Shown: piece after piece, positions 15,384 through 24,160 of the stretch | How the letters are laid out: every line of letters begins with the position of its first letter | How positions within the stretch are numbered: the stretch's first letter is position 1 | Assembly: GCF_040253635.1 (NCBI RefSeq) | Contig: NZ_JBEJGX010000003.1 | Coordinates: 4,985,501 to 5,049,500 of the forward strand | Direction of reading: 5' to 3' | DNA length: 64,000 nucleotides | DNA from: Streptomyces sp. Edi2 | GTDB taxonomy: Bacteria > Actinomycetota > Actinomycetes > Streptomycetales > Streptomycetaceae | The notes under the pieces: model-generated | Told to the model about the DNA's origin: nothing | Database searches by the model: none | The model's input: only the letters and a program-made list of their open reading frames with translations | Translations under genes and position numbers: made by a program

Positions 15384-16802
15384 ATGCCCAAGTCCCGATA
15401 TCCCTTACATTCCGGCCGCATCGTCATCCTCGGTGCCGGCCCCTGCGGACTGGCGTGCGCGAGCGAGCTGGACCGGCTCGGCCACCGCAACTGGACCCTG
15501 CTGGAGGCGTCGCCCACCGTCGGAGGGCTGGCGTCATCCGTGGTCGATCGTGCCGGCTTCACCTGGGACCTGGGCGGCCATGTGGTCTTCTCCCACTTTG
15601 GGGAGTTCGACCGACTCCTGGGCGAGCTCTTCGCTCCGCATGAGCTGCTGCACCACGACCGGTCGTCATACATCCGATTCCGCGACCGCTGGGTGCCCTA
15701 CCCCTTCCAGCAGCACCTCCACTGCTTGCCGCAGGCCGACGCCGAAGCGTGCCTGGTGTCGCTGACCCACGCCTGCCAACAGCGCGAACAGACCCTGCCA
15801 ACCGACACGGACTTCGCGACGTGGCTACAGGCCCAGTACGGAAGCGGCCTCGTCGAGCGCTTCTTCGCCCCGTACAACACCAAGGTCTGGGCGATCTCAC
15901 CGGAGAAGATGAGCGCGGGCTGGGTCGCGGAGCGAGTGGCACCGGTCGACCTCGACGAGATCCTGGCAGCCTTCTACGGCGTCAAAGCCCCCGCACCGAA
16001 GTGGGGGCCGAACTCCACGTTCGCCTTCCCCTCCATCGGGGGAACTGGAGAGATCTGGCGACGACTGGGCGCCCGCCTGGGCAACCGGGTCCGCACCCGA
16101 GCCCCAGCCACGTCGATCGATCCGGGCGCCTGCCTCGTGCGACTGGAGAGCGGTGAGGCGGTGCCTTTCGACCAGGTCGTGGCAACCCTGCCCCTGGACC
16201 GGCTCGCCGCCATGACGACGACGAGCCCACCCGACGTACGGGAGGCGGCCCGCCGGCTGAAGCACACCACCGTCGCCATGGTCGGCCTCGGATACCGAGC
16301 CCCCACCCTGGACGAGCGGTCATGGTTCTACTTCCCAGAGGACGATGTGCCCTTCTACCGCGCCACCAACTTCAGCAAGTACGCGCCTGCCAACGTTTCC
16401 GGCGCCGACACCACCGCCTTCAGCTCATGGATGACGGAGATCTCCGTGATGCCCGGGACTCGGGTCAACCAGCGCGCCCTGGTGAAAGCCGCCGATGCTG
16501 CGCTGCGGCGACATCGCCTGGTTCCCGGGCTGGCCGAGCTGGCCACCGCCCATGTGGAGATGATCCCGTACGCCTACCCGATCCCCACTCTGGACCGGGA
16601 CGAGGCGCTGGCGTTGACGGTGCCGTGGCTGGAAGACCAAGCGATCTACCCTCGCGGCAGGTTCGGCACCTGGCGGTACGAGATCGGCAATATGGACCAC
16701 GCGGTGAAGATGGGCGTCGATATCGCCCGCCGTCTGGTCACGGGGGCCACTGAGGAGCTTCTCAGCAGCCAGGACGCGGTTCCTGCCGGGAGCCGCTCAT
16801 GA
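15384..16802 (+). CDS. FAD-dependent UDP-galactopyranose mutase homologue (eukaryote-like type)
   Basis: 472 aa, ATG 15384 after AAAGAGGAA. A Rossmann FAD motif opens the protein (IVILGAGPCGLACASEL, about residues 13-29), with VGGLASS following. The middle and C-terminal motifs YNTKVWAISPEKMSAGW, KWGPNSTFAFPSIGGTG and FYFPEDDVPFYRATNFSKY closely resemble those I know from fungal and protozoal UDP-galactopyranose mutases. Those enzymes use reduced FAD to ring-contract UDP-galactopyranose to UDP-galactofuranose. Followed by two glycosyltransferases, a sugar-nucleotide role fits well. Protoporphyrinogen-oxidase-like or amine oxidase annotation would be the generic alternative. Substrate is inferred. 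Confidence 0.75.
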   Translation: MPKSRYPLHSGRIVILGAGPCGLACASELDRLGHRNWTLLEASPTVGGLASSVVDRAGFTWDLGGHVVFSHFGEFDRLLGELFAPHELLHHDRSSYIRFRDRWVPYPFQQHLHCLPQADAEACLVSLTHACQQREQTLPTDTDFATWLQAQYGSGLVERFFAPYNTKVWAISPEKMSAGWVAERVAPVDLDEILAAFYGVKAPAPKWGPNSTFAFPSIGGTGEIWRRLGARLGNRVRTRAPATSIDPGACLVRLESGEAVPFDQVVATLPLDRLAAMTTTSPPDVREAARRLKHTTVAMVGLGYRAPTLDERSWFYFPEDDVPFYRATNFSKYAPANVSGADTTAFSSWMTEISVMPGTRVNQRALVKAADAALRRHRLVPGLAELATAHVEMIPYAYPIPTLDRDEALALTVPWLEDQAIYPRGRFGTWRYEIGNMDHAVKMGVDIARRLVTGATEELLSSQDAVPAGSRS

Positions 16803-17884
16803 CCCCCACCACGACGACGTCCGTCGCCTTCGCCGGACACGTCTTCGATGTCGAGGTGGACCAGGACTTCGCCGTCGAACAGCGCACCCACCTGCACAGC
16901 TTCATCCCCGAGGCCGCTCTGGCCCCACCCTGTGGTCGGCTGACCAGCATCCGTATCCGCCACAACCGTGAGCTGTTCGCAGACCGGACAGCCCGCCTCA
17001 AGACGGTGCAAAGCCGGTGCGTCGAGCCATTCCGCGGTGAGCCGTACCTGCGGTCGCGGGTGGGTGACGTGGACTGGTGGCGCCCTCATCCCCGCTCGCA
17101 CCTGCCCCAGGACCATCTCTACGCCCACGACTCCACCGGGCGCCTGCACATCGTTCTCCACCCTGATGCACATCGCGGAGAGCGCTATCTGCTGCGCATC
17201 ATCCGGGAAGTCGCGATGCGGTGCGGCGAAGACCGGGGCTGGACCGCGTTCCATGCCGCCGCGGCGTCCATCGACGGAAACGGGGTGCTCATCGCCGGAC
17301 CGACCACAGCCGGCAAGACCACCGTGCTCGCCGCTCTCGCCTGCCACCGCCGAGCGGACCTGGTGGCCTCCGATCGTGCGATGCTCACGCAGAACGCGGC
17401 CGACGTCATCGGTGTCCCACTGTCCATCCGCATCGCGGGAGGCACACTGTCGGCTCTGACGCCGCGCGAGGCCCTGCCACCGCACCGGGTGCTCCCTCGC
17501 ACGTTCGGTACGGATCAGAAGGCGAGCTGCACCCCGCGGGATTTCGCCGCCGCCTTCGCGGCCCAGGTCCGCGAGGGTGCTCCACTGCGGCTCGTGCTTC
17601 TGCCCCGGCTTCGCGACGATGACTCCCCGCTCAGCATCCAGGGGCTGCACGGCGAAACCGCCCGTGCCGAGTTGGCCGCCGCGTGCTGCACCCCGGATGA
17701 CGAGGACTGGCTCCATCCGTGGCTCGCGTGCCAGAGCCGGTCGGTGGAGGGACTGCGCGCTCAGGCCGATCAGGTACTGGACGAGTTGGCGGCGAAAGTC
17801 CCGGTGTTCAGGGTCACCGCCGGCGTGCGTACTCCCCACTTGCTGGAACGCCTCGCCGACACCATCGCCAGGAGGCTCTCGTGA
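16799..17884 (+). CDS. P-loop protein resembling HPr kinase/PqqD-associated kinases
   Basis: 361 aa; ATG overlaps the upstream stop (ATGA). The N-terminal 150 residues are of unknown fold. A P-loop GPTTAGKTT lies near residue 167 within FHAAAASIDGNGVLIAGP, the arrangement seen in HPr-kinase-like C-terminal domains that occur in peptide and glycan clusters, with SDRAML after it in the Walker B-like area. It could phosphorylate a sugar, protein or peptide intermediate; nothing in the sequence fixes the substrate. It is locked by overlaps into the operon between the mutase-like enzyme and a small nucleotide kinase. Confidence 0.65.
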   Translation: MTPTTTTSVAFAGHVFDVEVDQDFAVEQRTHLHSFIPEAALAPPCGRLTSIRIRHNRELFADRTARLKTVQSRCVEPFRGEPYLRSRVGDVDWWRPHPRSHLPQDHLYAHDSTGRLHIVLHPDAHRGERYLLRIIREVAMRCGEDRGWTAFHAAAASIDGNGVLIAGPTTAGKTTVLAALACHRRADLVASDRAMLTQNAADVIGVPLSIRIAGGTLSALTPREALPPHRVLPRTFGTDQKASCTPRDFAAAFAAQVREGAPLRLVLLPRLRDDDSPLSIQGLHGETARAELAAACCTPDDEDWLHPWLACQSRSVEGLRAQADQVLDELAAKVPVFRVTAGVRTPHLLERLADTIARRLS

Positions 17885-18456
17885 TACCGAAACGCATCGC
17901 CGTTGTAGGTCCCGTGGCCTCTGGAAAATCGACCATCGCCGCCGAGATCGCCGGTCACACGGGACTGCCTCACCTGGACCTCGACAACCTGTTCTGGGGA
18001 GCCGGCTGGACGCCCGTCAACGCCGTGACCTTCCAGAAGCGGGCCAGGGACACACTCAGCGCAGAGACCTGGATCGCCGACGGCAACTACGGCGGCCCTG
18101 TCGGCGAGATGCTGCTGGGCCATGCCGAGCTGGCGATCTGGCTCGACCTCCCCCTGCGCACCTGCCTGCCCCGGCTGCTCAAGCGCTCATTACGGCGAGC
18201 CGCCCGTGGCGAGGAGCTGTTCGCCGGCAACCGGGAGACCTTCCGGCATCTGCTCGCCCGTGACTCGATTCTCCTCTGGGGCCCGGCCCATCATCGCCAG
18301 CACCGCCGTCGCTGGCACCATCACCTCGGCCCCAACAAGCCCCATGAGCTGCCCGTGCTGCACCTCACCAGATCCACGGCAGTTGCACCCGCACTCCGAG
18401 CCATGAGTCTGCTGCCCGCAGCTGCGAGGGTGGTGGCACCGTGCCGCACACCGTGA
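17881..18456 (+). CDS. Small P-loop kinase (adenylate-kinase/FlaR-like)
   Basis: 191 aa from GTG 17881, overlapping the upstream stop by GTGA. The P-loop GPVASGKST is at residues 10-18, followed by HLDLDNLFWGAGW and WIADGNYGG, the pattern of the topology-modulation/FlaR-like adenylate-kinase-related family. The C-terminus is Arg/His-rich. Such proteins bind and may phosphorylate nucleotides; their physiological role is mostly unknown. Its end overlaps the glycosyltransferase start by 16 bp. Confidence 0.75.
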   Translation: MIPKRIAVVGPVASGKSTIAAEIAGHTGLPHLDLDNLFWGAGWTPVNAVTFQKRARDTLSAETWIADGNYGGPVGEMLLGHAELAIWLDLPLRTCLPRLLKRSLRRAARGEELFAGNRETFRHLLARDSILLWGPAHHRQHRRRWHHHLGPNKPHELPVLHLTRSTAVAPALRAMSLLPAAARVVAPCRTP

Positions 18457-19475
18457 TCGCCTCAGCCGTCCGCGTCCCCTGGCACAGCCACCATGGGGGC
18501 TACGACCGGCTCCTTGACTACCTGCCGGAAGCCGAGCGCATCACCGCGCCACGGGGAATCACCGGCCAGAAGATCGCCACTGCCGCCCATCACTGGCTTC
18601 GCCGCCGCTGCCCCCTGCCGTTCTACCCGGCCGAACACTTCGCCACGGATGCACGTGTCCTCGCCAGACGCGGGCCTGCCCACATCCTCTACGGCGACGA
18701 GCAGTTCTGGCTCTCCCGCCACCGACCGGGCCCCACCGCCGTCACCTATCACCAGCCACCCGCACACCTGGCCTGCTTCATGCAGGCCACGAACTGGCGG
18801 CGGCTCGCCGCTCACGCAAGCCAGATCATCGCCCTCGCCCCCGACCAGTTGGCGTTCTTTGCCAGCCACCTGTCCGAGGAGCGCGTGCACCTGATCCCGC
18901 ACGGCATCGACACCGTTGCCTTTACGTCGGCAGGAGTCCCGGAGCCCAGTGCCCGGCCACTGCTCCTGACCGTGGGCTGGTGGCTGCGCGATTGGGACGT
19001 CCTGGACACGGTCCACGACCAGCTCCATCGACGGCACGGCAACGACATTGAGCTCGCCGTCGTCACCCGTCAGGCCGACCGGCGCACCTGGCACCCGGCC
19101 GTGCGCGTGCTGGAAGGAATCAGCGAACTCACCCTCACCCAGCTCTACCGCCAGGCCACGGCCGTCTTCCTCCCCCTGACGGACGCAACCGCCAACAATG
19201 CCCTCCTGGAAGCCCTGGCCTGCGGAACCCCGGTAGTCGCCACCGACACCGGCGGCATCTCGTACTACACGGGCCACGGCTCGGCCGCCTTGCTCACACC
19301 GCCCGGTGACGCAGCTGCCGCCGCCGAAGCCGTCGAAACCCTCCTCGGCGAACTCGGAACCGCCGCCCACGCTGCACGACGTGCCGCAGCCCGGGAGCGC
19401 GCCGAGCTCTTCGCCTGGCCGCGCATCGCCGATCAAGTTCGCTCCGTCTACCGCCTGCTGGAGCACGAACGATGA
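18441..19475 (+). CDS. GT4-type glycosyltransferase
   Basis: 344 aa from GTG 18441. It has the GT-B layout of family 4 enzymes: an N-terminal half with HSHHGGYDR, a linker IPHGIDT (about residue 154), and a C-terminal donor-binding half with FLPLTDATANNALLEALACG followed by PVVATDTGGISYY, where the E of NALLEAL is the conserved acceptor-side glutamate of the EX7E-like motif. It likely transfers a sugar from a nucleotide donor in the cytoplasm. Its place between the mutase-like enzyme and a membrane GT2 suggests that the operon makes a surface glycan. Confidence 0.85.
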   Translation: MPHTVIASAVRVPWHSHHGGYDRLLDYLPEAERITAPRGITGQKIATAAHHWLRRRCPLPFYPAEHFATDARVLARRGPAHILYGDEQFWLSRHRPGPTAVTYHQPPAHLACFMQATNWRRLAAHASQIIALAPDQLAFFASHLSEERVHLIPHGIDTVAFTSAGVPEPSARPLLLTVGWWLRDWDVLDTVHDQLHRRHGNDIELAVVTRQADRRTWHPAVRVLEGISELTLTQLYRQATAVFLPLTDATANNALLEALACGTPVVATDTGGISYYTGHGSAALLTPPGDAAAAAEAVETLLGELGTAAHAARRAAARERAELFAWPRIADQVRSVYRLLEHER

Positions 19476-21064
19476 TGCTGGCCGAACTGTGGCTCCACTA
19501 CGCCGTTCCCGTCCTGCTCGCGCTCCTGCTGGCCCGCGGGCTCTGGGCACTCGTCGCAGTCGAACTCTGTGCCCGTTGGCTGCTGGACAACGCACGCCGA
19601 GACCCCGTCTCGGCCGACGAGGACCGGCCCTGGCTGGTGGTCCTGCTGCCCATGCTCCGCGAACAAACCCTTGCCCCCGAGACGATCGCCGCCTTCACGG
19701 CCCTCGACTACCCACGAGAACGTGCAGTGGTCGTCGCCATCACCACCGAACGAGAAGAGAACGCCCGTCGGCGCGACCGTGGTCGCCTTCGGGCACTGGC
19801 GGACACCAGCTGCCTCACCGAGGTGCAACTGCGCGGGATGTTCCCCCGCGCCCGCTGCGGCGACGTCGCCCGGGAGGTCAATGCCGCTCCCAGAGAGAAG
19901 CGCCTCCCCCTTCTCGCCGAGCTGTACGACGCAGAGCCCACGACACACGAAACCGTCGCCTCCCTTGCCGAAGACCAGCGAGCCGTCGGACTGCGTCTGG
20001 TACACCTGCACCAACCTGATACCGGCGGGCGCAAGGCCGGACAGCTCAACCACGCGGTCGATTGCCTCGACGAGATCCTCAGCCCCCTCGGCTGGCACGA
20101 CGAGCACGACGCAGATGACACCTTCTGCTGCATCTACGACGCCGACGCCACCCCGGACGTCCGTACGCTGACCGCCTTCGCCGAGACAGCTACTCGCCAC
20201 AGAGCCCTCACCGGCCGGCCACCGGCCCTGATCCAACAGCAGCGCCTGCCACTGCTCGGCCGACGCCCCTTTCCGTCTGGCGCCACCGGCCTGTTCCTGG
20301 CGGGGGAATGGCTGTACCAGCTCCGCCGCTCACTCGGCATCGAACTCGCACGAGTCCGCCTGACGCACTGGCTCACCACCACCCAAGTCCCACGCCTCGT
20401 AAGGATGCTGCTGCGGCCCATGATCTACGGCGTCGGCTGTGGCATGACCGTCCACCTGCCGACCGTACGAACCCTCGGTGGCTTCCCCGAACCGATGGAG
20501 GATCTCGGCACCGGCCACCGCCTCTCCCTCCTCGGAGCCGACATCGCACCCGCCACCGTCGCCGTCCTGGATGAGCCCTATACCGAGCCACGCGGCCTGA
20601 CCAACCTCCACGCCCTCGCCTTCCACACGTCAGCCCGACCGGACCGCCATGCGAAGGCCGTCGCTCACCTGCCGAGCGCTCCCACCCGCATCGGCAAGGC
20701 GCTCCTGGTACTCCGGGAATGGGCCGACGAAGCCGCCTGGGTCGCCGGCGCCCCGCTGATCGCGGCCGCAATCGTCTCCGCCTGGTGGGCCGGTCCGCTG
20801 TGGTCCGCGCTTGCCCTCACGGGTGTCCTGCTGCATGGCCCTGTCCTGACCGCCCGACTCATCGGGCTGGCCCCTGCCCTCCATGCCGCGGTCGTATCCC
20901 CAACCGGCCGCATCGCTGCTGCCCCATGCCCTACACCTGGCCGCCGAGCAGGCTTGATCGCAAGCAGCCCCGCCCAACCGTTCATCCGTCTCGTCGGCCC
21001 CTGGCGGATGATCTTCCGCCGCATCACCGGACACGCGACCACCTTCGGCAAGACTGAGCGCTGA
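19472..21064 (+). CDS. Membrane-bound GT2-type glycosyltransferase
   Basis: 530 aa, ATGA overlap with the GT4 gene. An N-terminal membrane helix (about residues 8-32) is followed by a GT-A domain: PWLVVLLPMLREQTL, the donor-binding CCIYDADATPD with its DxD-like aspartates (about residue 222-232), and an acceptor region MEDLGTGHRLSLLG similar to the ED motif. Hydrophobic segments at about 430-475 probably anchor the C-terminus. It resembles processive or lipid-linked GT2 enzymes that work at the inner membrane face. Together with the preceding genes it points to synthesis of a cell-surface or lipid-linked glycan; the sugar is not known. Confidence 0.85.
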   Translation: MMLAELWLHYAVPVLLALLLARGLWALVAVELCARWLLDNARRDPVSADEDRPWLVVLLPMLREQTLAPETIAAFTALDYPRERAVVVAITTEREENARRRDRGRLRALADTSCLTEVQLRGMFPRARCGDVAREVNAAPREKRLPLLAELYDAEPTTHETVASLAEDQRAVGLRLVHLHQPDTGGRKAGQLNHAVDCLDEILSPLGWHDEHDADDTFCCIYDADATPDVRTLTAFAETATRHRALTGRPPALIQQQRLPLLGRRPFPSGATGLFLAGEWLYQLRRSLGIELARVRLTHWLTTTQVPRLVRMLLRPMIYGVGCGMTVHLPTVRTLGGFPEPMEDLGTGHRLSLLGADIAPATVAVLDEPYTEPRGLTNLHALAFHTSARPDRHAKAVAHLPSAPTRIGKALLVLREWADEAAWVAGAPLIAAAIVSAWWAGPLWSALALTGVLLHGPVLTARLIGLAPALHAAVVSPTGRIAAAPCPTPGRRAGLIASSPAQPFIRLVGPWRMIFRRITGHATTFGKTER

Positions 21065-21102
21065 AGCACCACCCAATCCACCTCAGGAAGTTGGACCAGC
21101 AA

Positions 21103-21585
21103 GTGACTGAATCCGCCACCCCCGCAATTCGCACCTCCGCCAAAGCCGTTGTCCTCCACGACGACCAGATCCTCCTCATGCGTGCCGTCTGGGAGGACCA
21201 GGAGTGCTACTTCCTCCCTGGAGGCGGCCAACACCCCGGAGAGAGTCTCGGCGACGCCGTCGCCCGCGAAGTCGACGAGGAAACCGGCCTGACCGTCACC
21301 GTCGAGCGGCTGCTGTGGCTCCGTGAATACATCGGCGCCAACCACGACCACCCCGAAAGCGAAGCCGACACCCACCGCATTGAAGCGATCTTCCTGTGCA
21401 CCCCCACCAGCGATCCCGGCCAGCTCGGCGGCCATGCCCAGGACGAGGTGCAGACCGGCCTGGAATGGGTACCGCTGGGCAAAGTCCCTGCCCTCAACCT
21501 GCTGCCACGGGCCATCCGCCAGCCAATCGCCTCCCTCCCGGAGGCGCCTAAGCCCCCCGGCACCTACCTCGGCGATGTCGCCTGA
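21103..21585 (+). CDS. NUDIX hydrolase
   Basis: 160 aa from GTG 21103 (TTG 21091 is an alternative just after AGGAAG). A clear Nudix box runs from GGGQHPGESLGDAV to REVDEETGL, matching GX5EX7REUXEEXGU with all metal-binding Glu residues. Nudix enzymes cleave nucleoside diphosphates linked to another group. In this operon it may remove or control a nucleotide-sugar or nucleotide by-product. Its end overlaps the next gene by 11 bp. Confidence 0.9.
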   Translation: MTESATPAIRTSAKAVVLHDDQILLMRAVWEDQECYFLPGGGQHPGESLGDAVAREVDEETGLTVTVERLLWLREYIGANHDHPESEADTHRIEAIFLCTPTSDPGQLGGHAQDEVQTGLEWVPLGKVPALNLLPRAIRQPIASLPEAPKPPGTYLGDVA

Positions 21586-22378
21586 CAGCGCTATGGACGG
21601 TATCGACGGCCGCGTCCCACCCAGCGCCCGCGAGATCACCACCGGCCAGGCCAACCGCGTCTGGTCGGTGGAAGGACCGACGCCGTACATCCTCAAGCAC
21701 TACGGCGACCCGAGCCGTGCTGCCAATGAAGCCGCCGCTCTCCGGCTCCTGACCAGCCACCGTGCCCCATGCCCACAGCTGCTCGCCGCGTCCAGCGGCA
21801 GCAGCACCCCTCCATGGACCGCACAGGCCGCACTACACGCGAAGCCTGTGCCCATCGACCGGTTCCTGGCAGACCTCGCCGAACCGCTGGCCGCCATCCA
21901 CCGCATCCCCGGCACACACTTCGGCCGCCTCGTCGGCGCTCGTCAACACCACAGCTGGACCGACTACCTCCACGATCGCCTGCGCACGTACGCGGCTGCT
22001 ACCCCAGCCCTACGCGCCGTGGCCCGACACCTCCACCAAGTAGTCGACGCCAGCGATAACGCGATCCAGCCAGTGCTGCTCCATCACGACCTGCAGCCGA
22101 GCCACCTCCTGCGCGAACCCGCTGGCCCCCCACTGCTCATCGACTGGGAGCTGGCTATTTTCGGGGACCATCGGTCCGATCTCGCTCGCCTCGCCGTACG
22201 CCTCGACCTCGACGACCCCACACCCGTGCTCGCTCTTGTCAGCCGGCCCGACGCCACAGCCGAAGGCCGACTCCATCTGTACTGGCGCATCCACCTGCTC
22301 GCCGACGCTGCGCTGAGCACGGACCGCGCCGTATGGGAACGGGCAGCCGGGAGGTTACTTGGATTGAGCGTCACGTAG
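21575..22378 (+). CDS. Aminoglycoside phosphotransferase (APH)-fold kinase
   Basis: 267 aa from ATG 21575, inside the end of the Nudix gene. The kinase signatures are present: a Lys in ILKHYG of the N-lobe, the catalytic loop HHDLQPSHLL (about residue 168-177), and the metal-binding IDWELAIFGD, which takes the place of DFG. APH-fold enzymes phosphorylate hydroxyls of antibiotics, sugars, choline or similar small molecules. As the last gene of a glycan operon it more likely phosphorylates a sugar or polar acceptor than confers resistance, but the sequence does not decide this. Confidence 0.85.
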   Translation: MSPDSAMDGIDGRVPPSAREITTGQANRVWSVEGPTPYILKHYGDPSRAANEAAALRLLTSHRAPCPQLLAASSGSSTPPWTAQAALHAKPVPIDRFLADLAEPLAAIHRIPGTHFGRLVGARQHHSWTDYLHDRLRTYAAATPALRAVARHLHQVVDASDNAIQPVLLHHDLQPSHLLREPAGPPLLIDWELAIFGDHRSDLARLAVRLDLDDPTPVLALVSRPDATAEGRLHLYWRIHLLADAALSTDRAVWERAAGRLLGLSVT

Positions 22379-22783
22379 CTGCTGGCGACTGCCGAGCCTC
22401 TAGTGCTGCTGGTGAACTCTGGGGCGATGAGCTACAAGAGCAGATCACTGGCGGGCGCCCGGGGGCAGGTCGCGGGGAACGGCTTCGCAACGGGACCAAC
22501 TCGGGGAGACGGACACGGTCTCAACCCCTGCGGATCTTCGCTATGAAGTGGGTGGACTCGCGGAAGCGAGTGTGTGCCTCGGGGCGGTCGTTTGTGAAGG
22601 GCACTTCACCCCGATCCGTACTGCAGGCCGCATCTCCCATGGTCAAGACACCGGACCTTAGCCTCTTGGCACGCCCGCTCTGCAATCCCCAGGCTCGCGT
22701 CCCGTACAGCGTCTCCCCCTCGCGCTGTCAGTGGCGGGGAATACGGTTTCGGTACGAGCGTTCGATCTGCGGGGGAGGGCTAC
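22379..22783. other. Non-coding gap of about 400 bp, no gene recognised
   Basis: Open frames here lack ribosome sites and family resemblance, and base composition is lower in GC than the preceding operon. It separates the glycan operon from the right-end cargo and must hold the promoter of the zinc-ribbon gene; I see no clear promoter or repeat. Confidence 0.5.
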
Positions 22784-24028
22784 ATGGCGACAGAACGAAA
22801 GTGCCCTGAGTGCAGGGTCAGGGACAGTGCCAATCGGATGGGGAAGCCTGGCAGATGTTTCGACTGTGTTGACAATCGATACCGGCAACTTGGCTGGAAC
22901 CCCAGTGAGCCGTACGTCTCCCCGGAGCAGGCGCGTCAGTGCGTGTGCATCGAATGTGGTCAGCCCGATCTGATCACCTACGCCGAGATCCGCAGCAAGA
23001 ACAGCCGCTACTGCGCCTGGTGCTCGTGCCGTCAGATGTACGAACACGGCCTTGTGAGCGAGCCTTCGAAGTGGGACATCACAGTAGAGCAAGCGGTGCA
23101 GATCGTCCTGGGGAACGACTTCCTCGCCCGTGGCCCGGCGGGTGAGGTGTTGGATGTCGTTGGGCTCACTTGTCAGATGGAGCACGTGTGGTCGCTTGTC
23201 GCAGTGGAGTGCATTGTGTGCGGCACGCCCACCAGGCGGAGCGTATCCATGAGTCTGAGCAGCCGTAGCGAGCCCCGATTTAGTCGGTGTTCGCACTGCT
23301 TCGCGCTGCCCCTGGCCCCATGGCAAGACGAGTTCTTTGAGGCTCACGGGCTCGTGCGTGACCACGACGGGTATGCCCGTCTCGGTGAGCGAGTTGCAGC
23401 CCGTTGCATGGACTGCGGGACTGAGCGCAGGATCTCGATCTCCGAACTCAAGAGCGGTGTTGCTCCTTGCCTCAACTGCGCTGAAGCAACCGATCCGGAT
23501 GCCGTACACATCGTCTACGTGATGCGCTTTCCAGGATTCAGTGCCCGCAAGGTTGGCATCACCAGCACCGAAGTGCGGCACGACAGGATTGCCTCTCACC
23601 TGGCACAGGGCGGGATTCTGCTTGATCAGCATGAGGTACCGAACAGGGAAGCCGCCCGGACGGTGGAGGACTTCGTACTGCGTGCCGTGCGGGACTTTCC
23701 GAGCGGCTGCACAGCCCGGGATTTCCCTCAGGGAGGCTTCACGGAGACGTGGAGTGATGACGGCCCCGACATAGATCTCGGCAACGTCATCGGGAAGCTA
23801 ACCGCGAAAGCGGCACCTGGCTTCGATCGGCTGAGGAAGCTCACAGCCTACTTCGAGAGCGAGCCGGCGACCATCGAGGAACTGGTTGAATTCCGGCATA
23901 TCGAGACCATTGAGGTCGATGGGGCCGAGGTGCACCAGCTCGGTTTCAGCGAGCCCTTGGAACAGGTCCTGCGTAAGATTCGAGCCCGCAGGGCAGCGCG
24001 AGCTGCTGAAGCGACCGAAGCCGAGTAA
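22784..24028 (+). CDS. Multi-zinc-ribbon protein with GIY-YIG-like C-terminal domain
   Basis: 414 aa, ATG 22784 behind GGGGGAGGG. Four paired CxxC knuckles are visible: Cys 7/10 with 25/28, 55/58 with 77/80, 143/146 with 169/172, and 208/211 with 229/232, spaced like treble-clef zinc ribbons. Residues about 243-345 begin VHIVYVMRFPG and continue to ARKVGITST and an Arg-containing helix, which resembles a GIY-YIG nuclease core (the GIY and YIG elements as VYV and VGI), with EDFVLRAV carrying a possible catalytic Glu. Composition is clearly less GC-rich than the flanking genes. I do not recognise the whole architecture. A DNA- or RNA-cleaving defence or mobility role is conjecture, favoured by its place at the cargo end. 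Confidence 0.7.
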   Translation: MATERKCPECRVRDSANRMGKPGRCFDCVDNRYRQLGWNPSEPYVSPEQARQCVCIECGQPDLITYAEIRSKNSRYCAWCSCRQMYEHGLVSEPSKWDITVEQAVQIVLGNDFLARGPAGEVLDVVGLTCQMEHVWSLVAVECIVCGTPTRRSVSMSLSSRSEPRFSRCSHCFALPLAPWQDEFFEAHGLVRDHDGYARLGERVAARCMDCGTERRISISELKSGVAPCLNCAEATDPDAVHIVYVMRFPGFSARKVGITSTEVRHDRIASHLAQGGILLDQHEVPNREAARTVEDFVLRAVRDFPSGCTARDFPQGGFTETWSDDGPDIDLGNVIGKLTAKAAPGFDRLRKLTAYFESEPATIEELVEFRHIETIEVDGAEVHQLGFSEPLEQVLRKIRARRAARAAEATEAE

Positions 24029-24160
24029 GGGTGCGGTGCCTGCAGATGCGGCGCAGACGAGTTCGTCATCGTCGGCGGCCGTGATGGCGGGTTCGACGCG
24101 TTACGGGCACGGAGCTTGGCCGAGATGGCGTGCGGTGGTCTGGACTGCGAGCGCCCAGCC

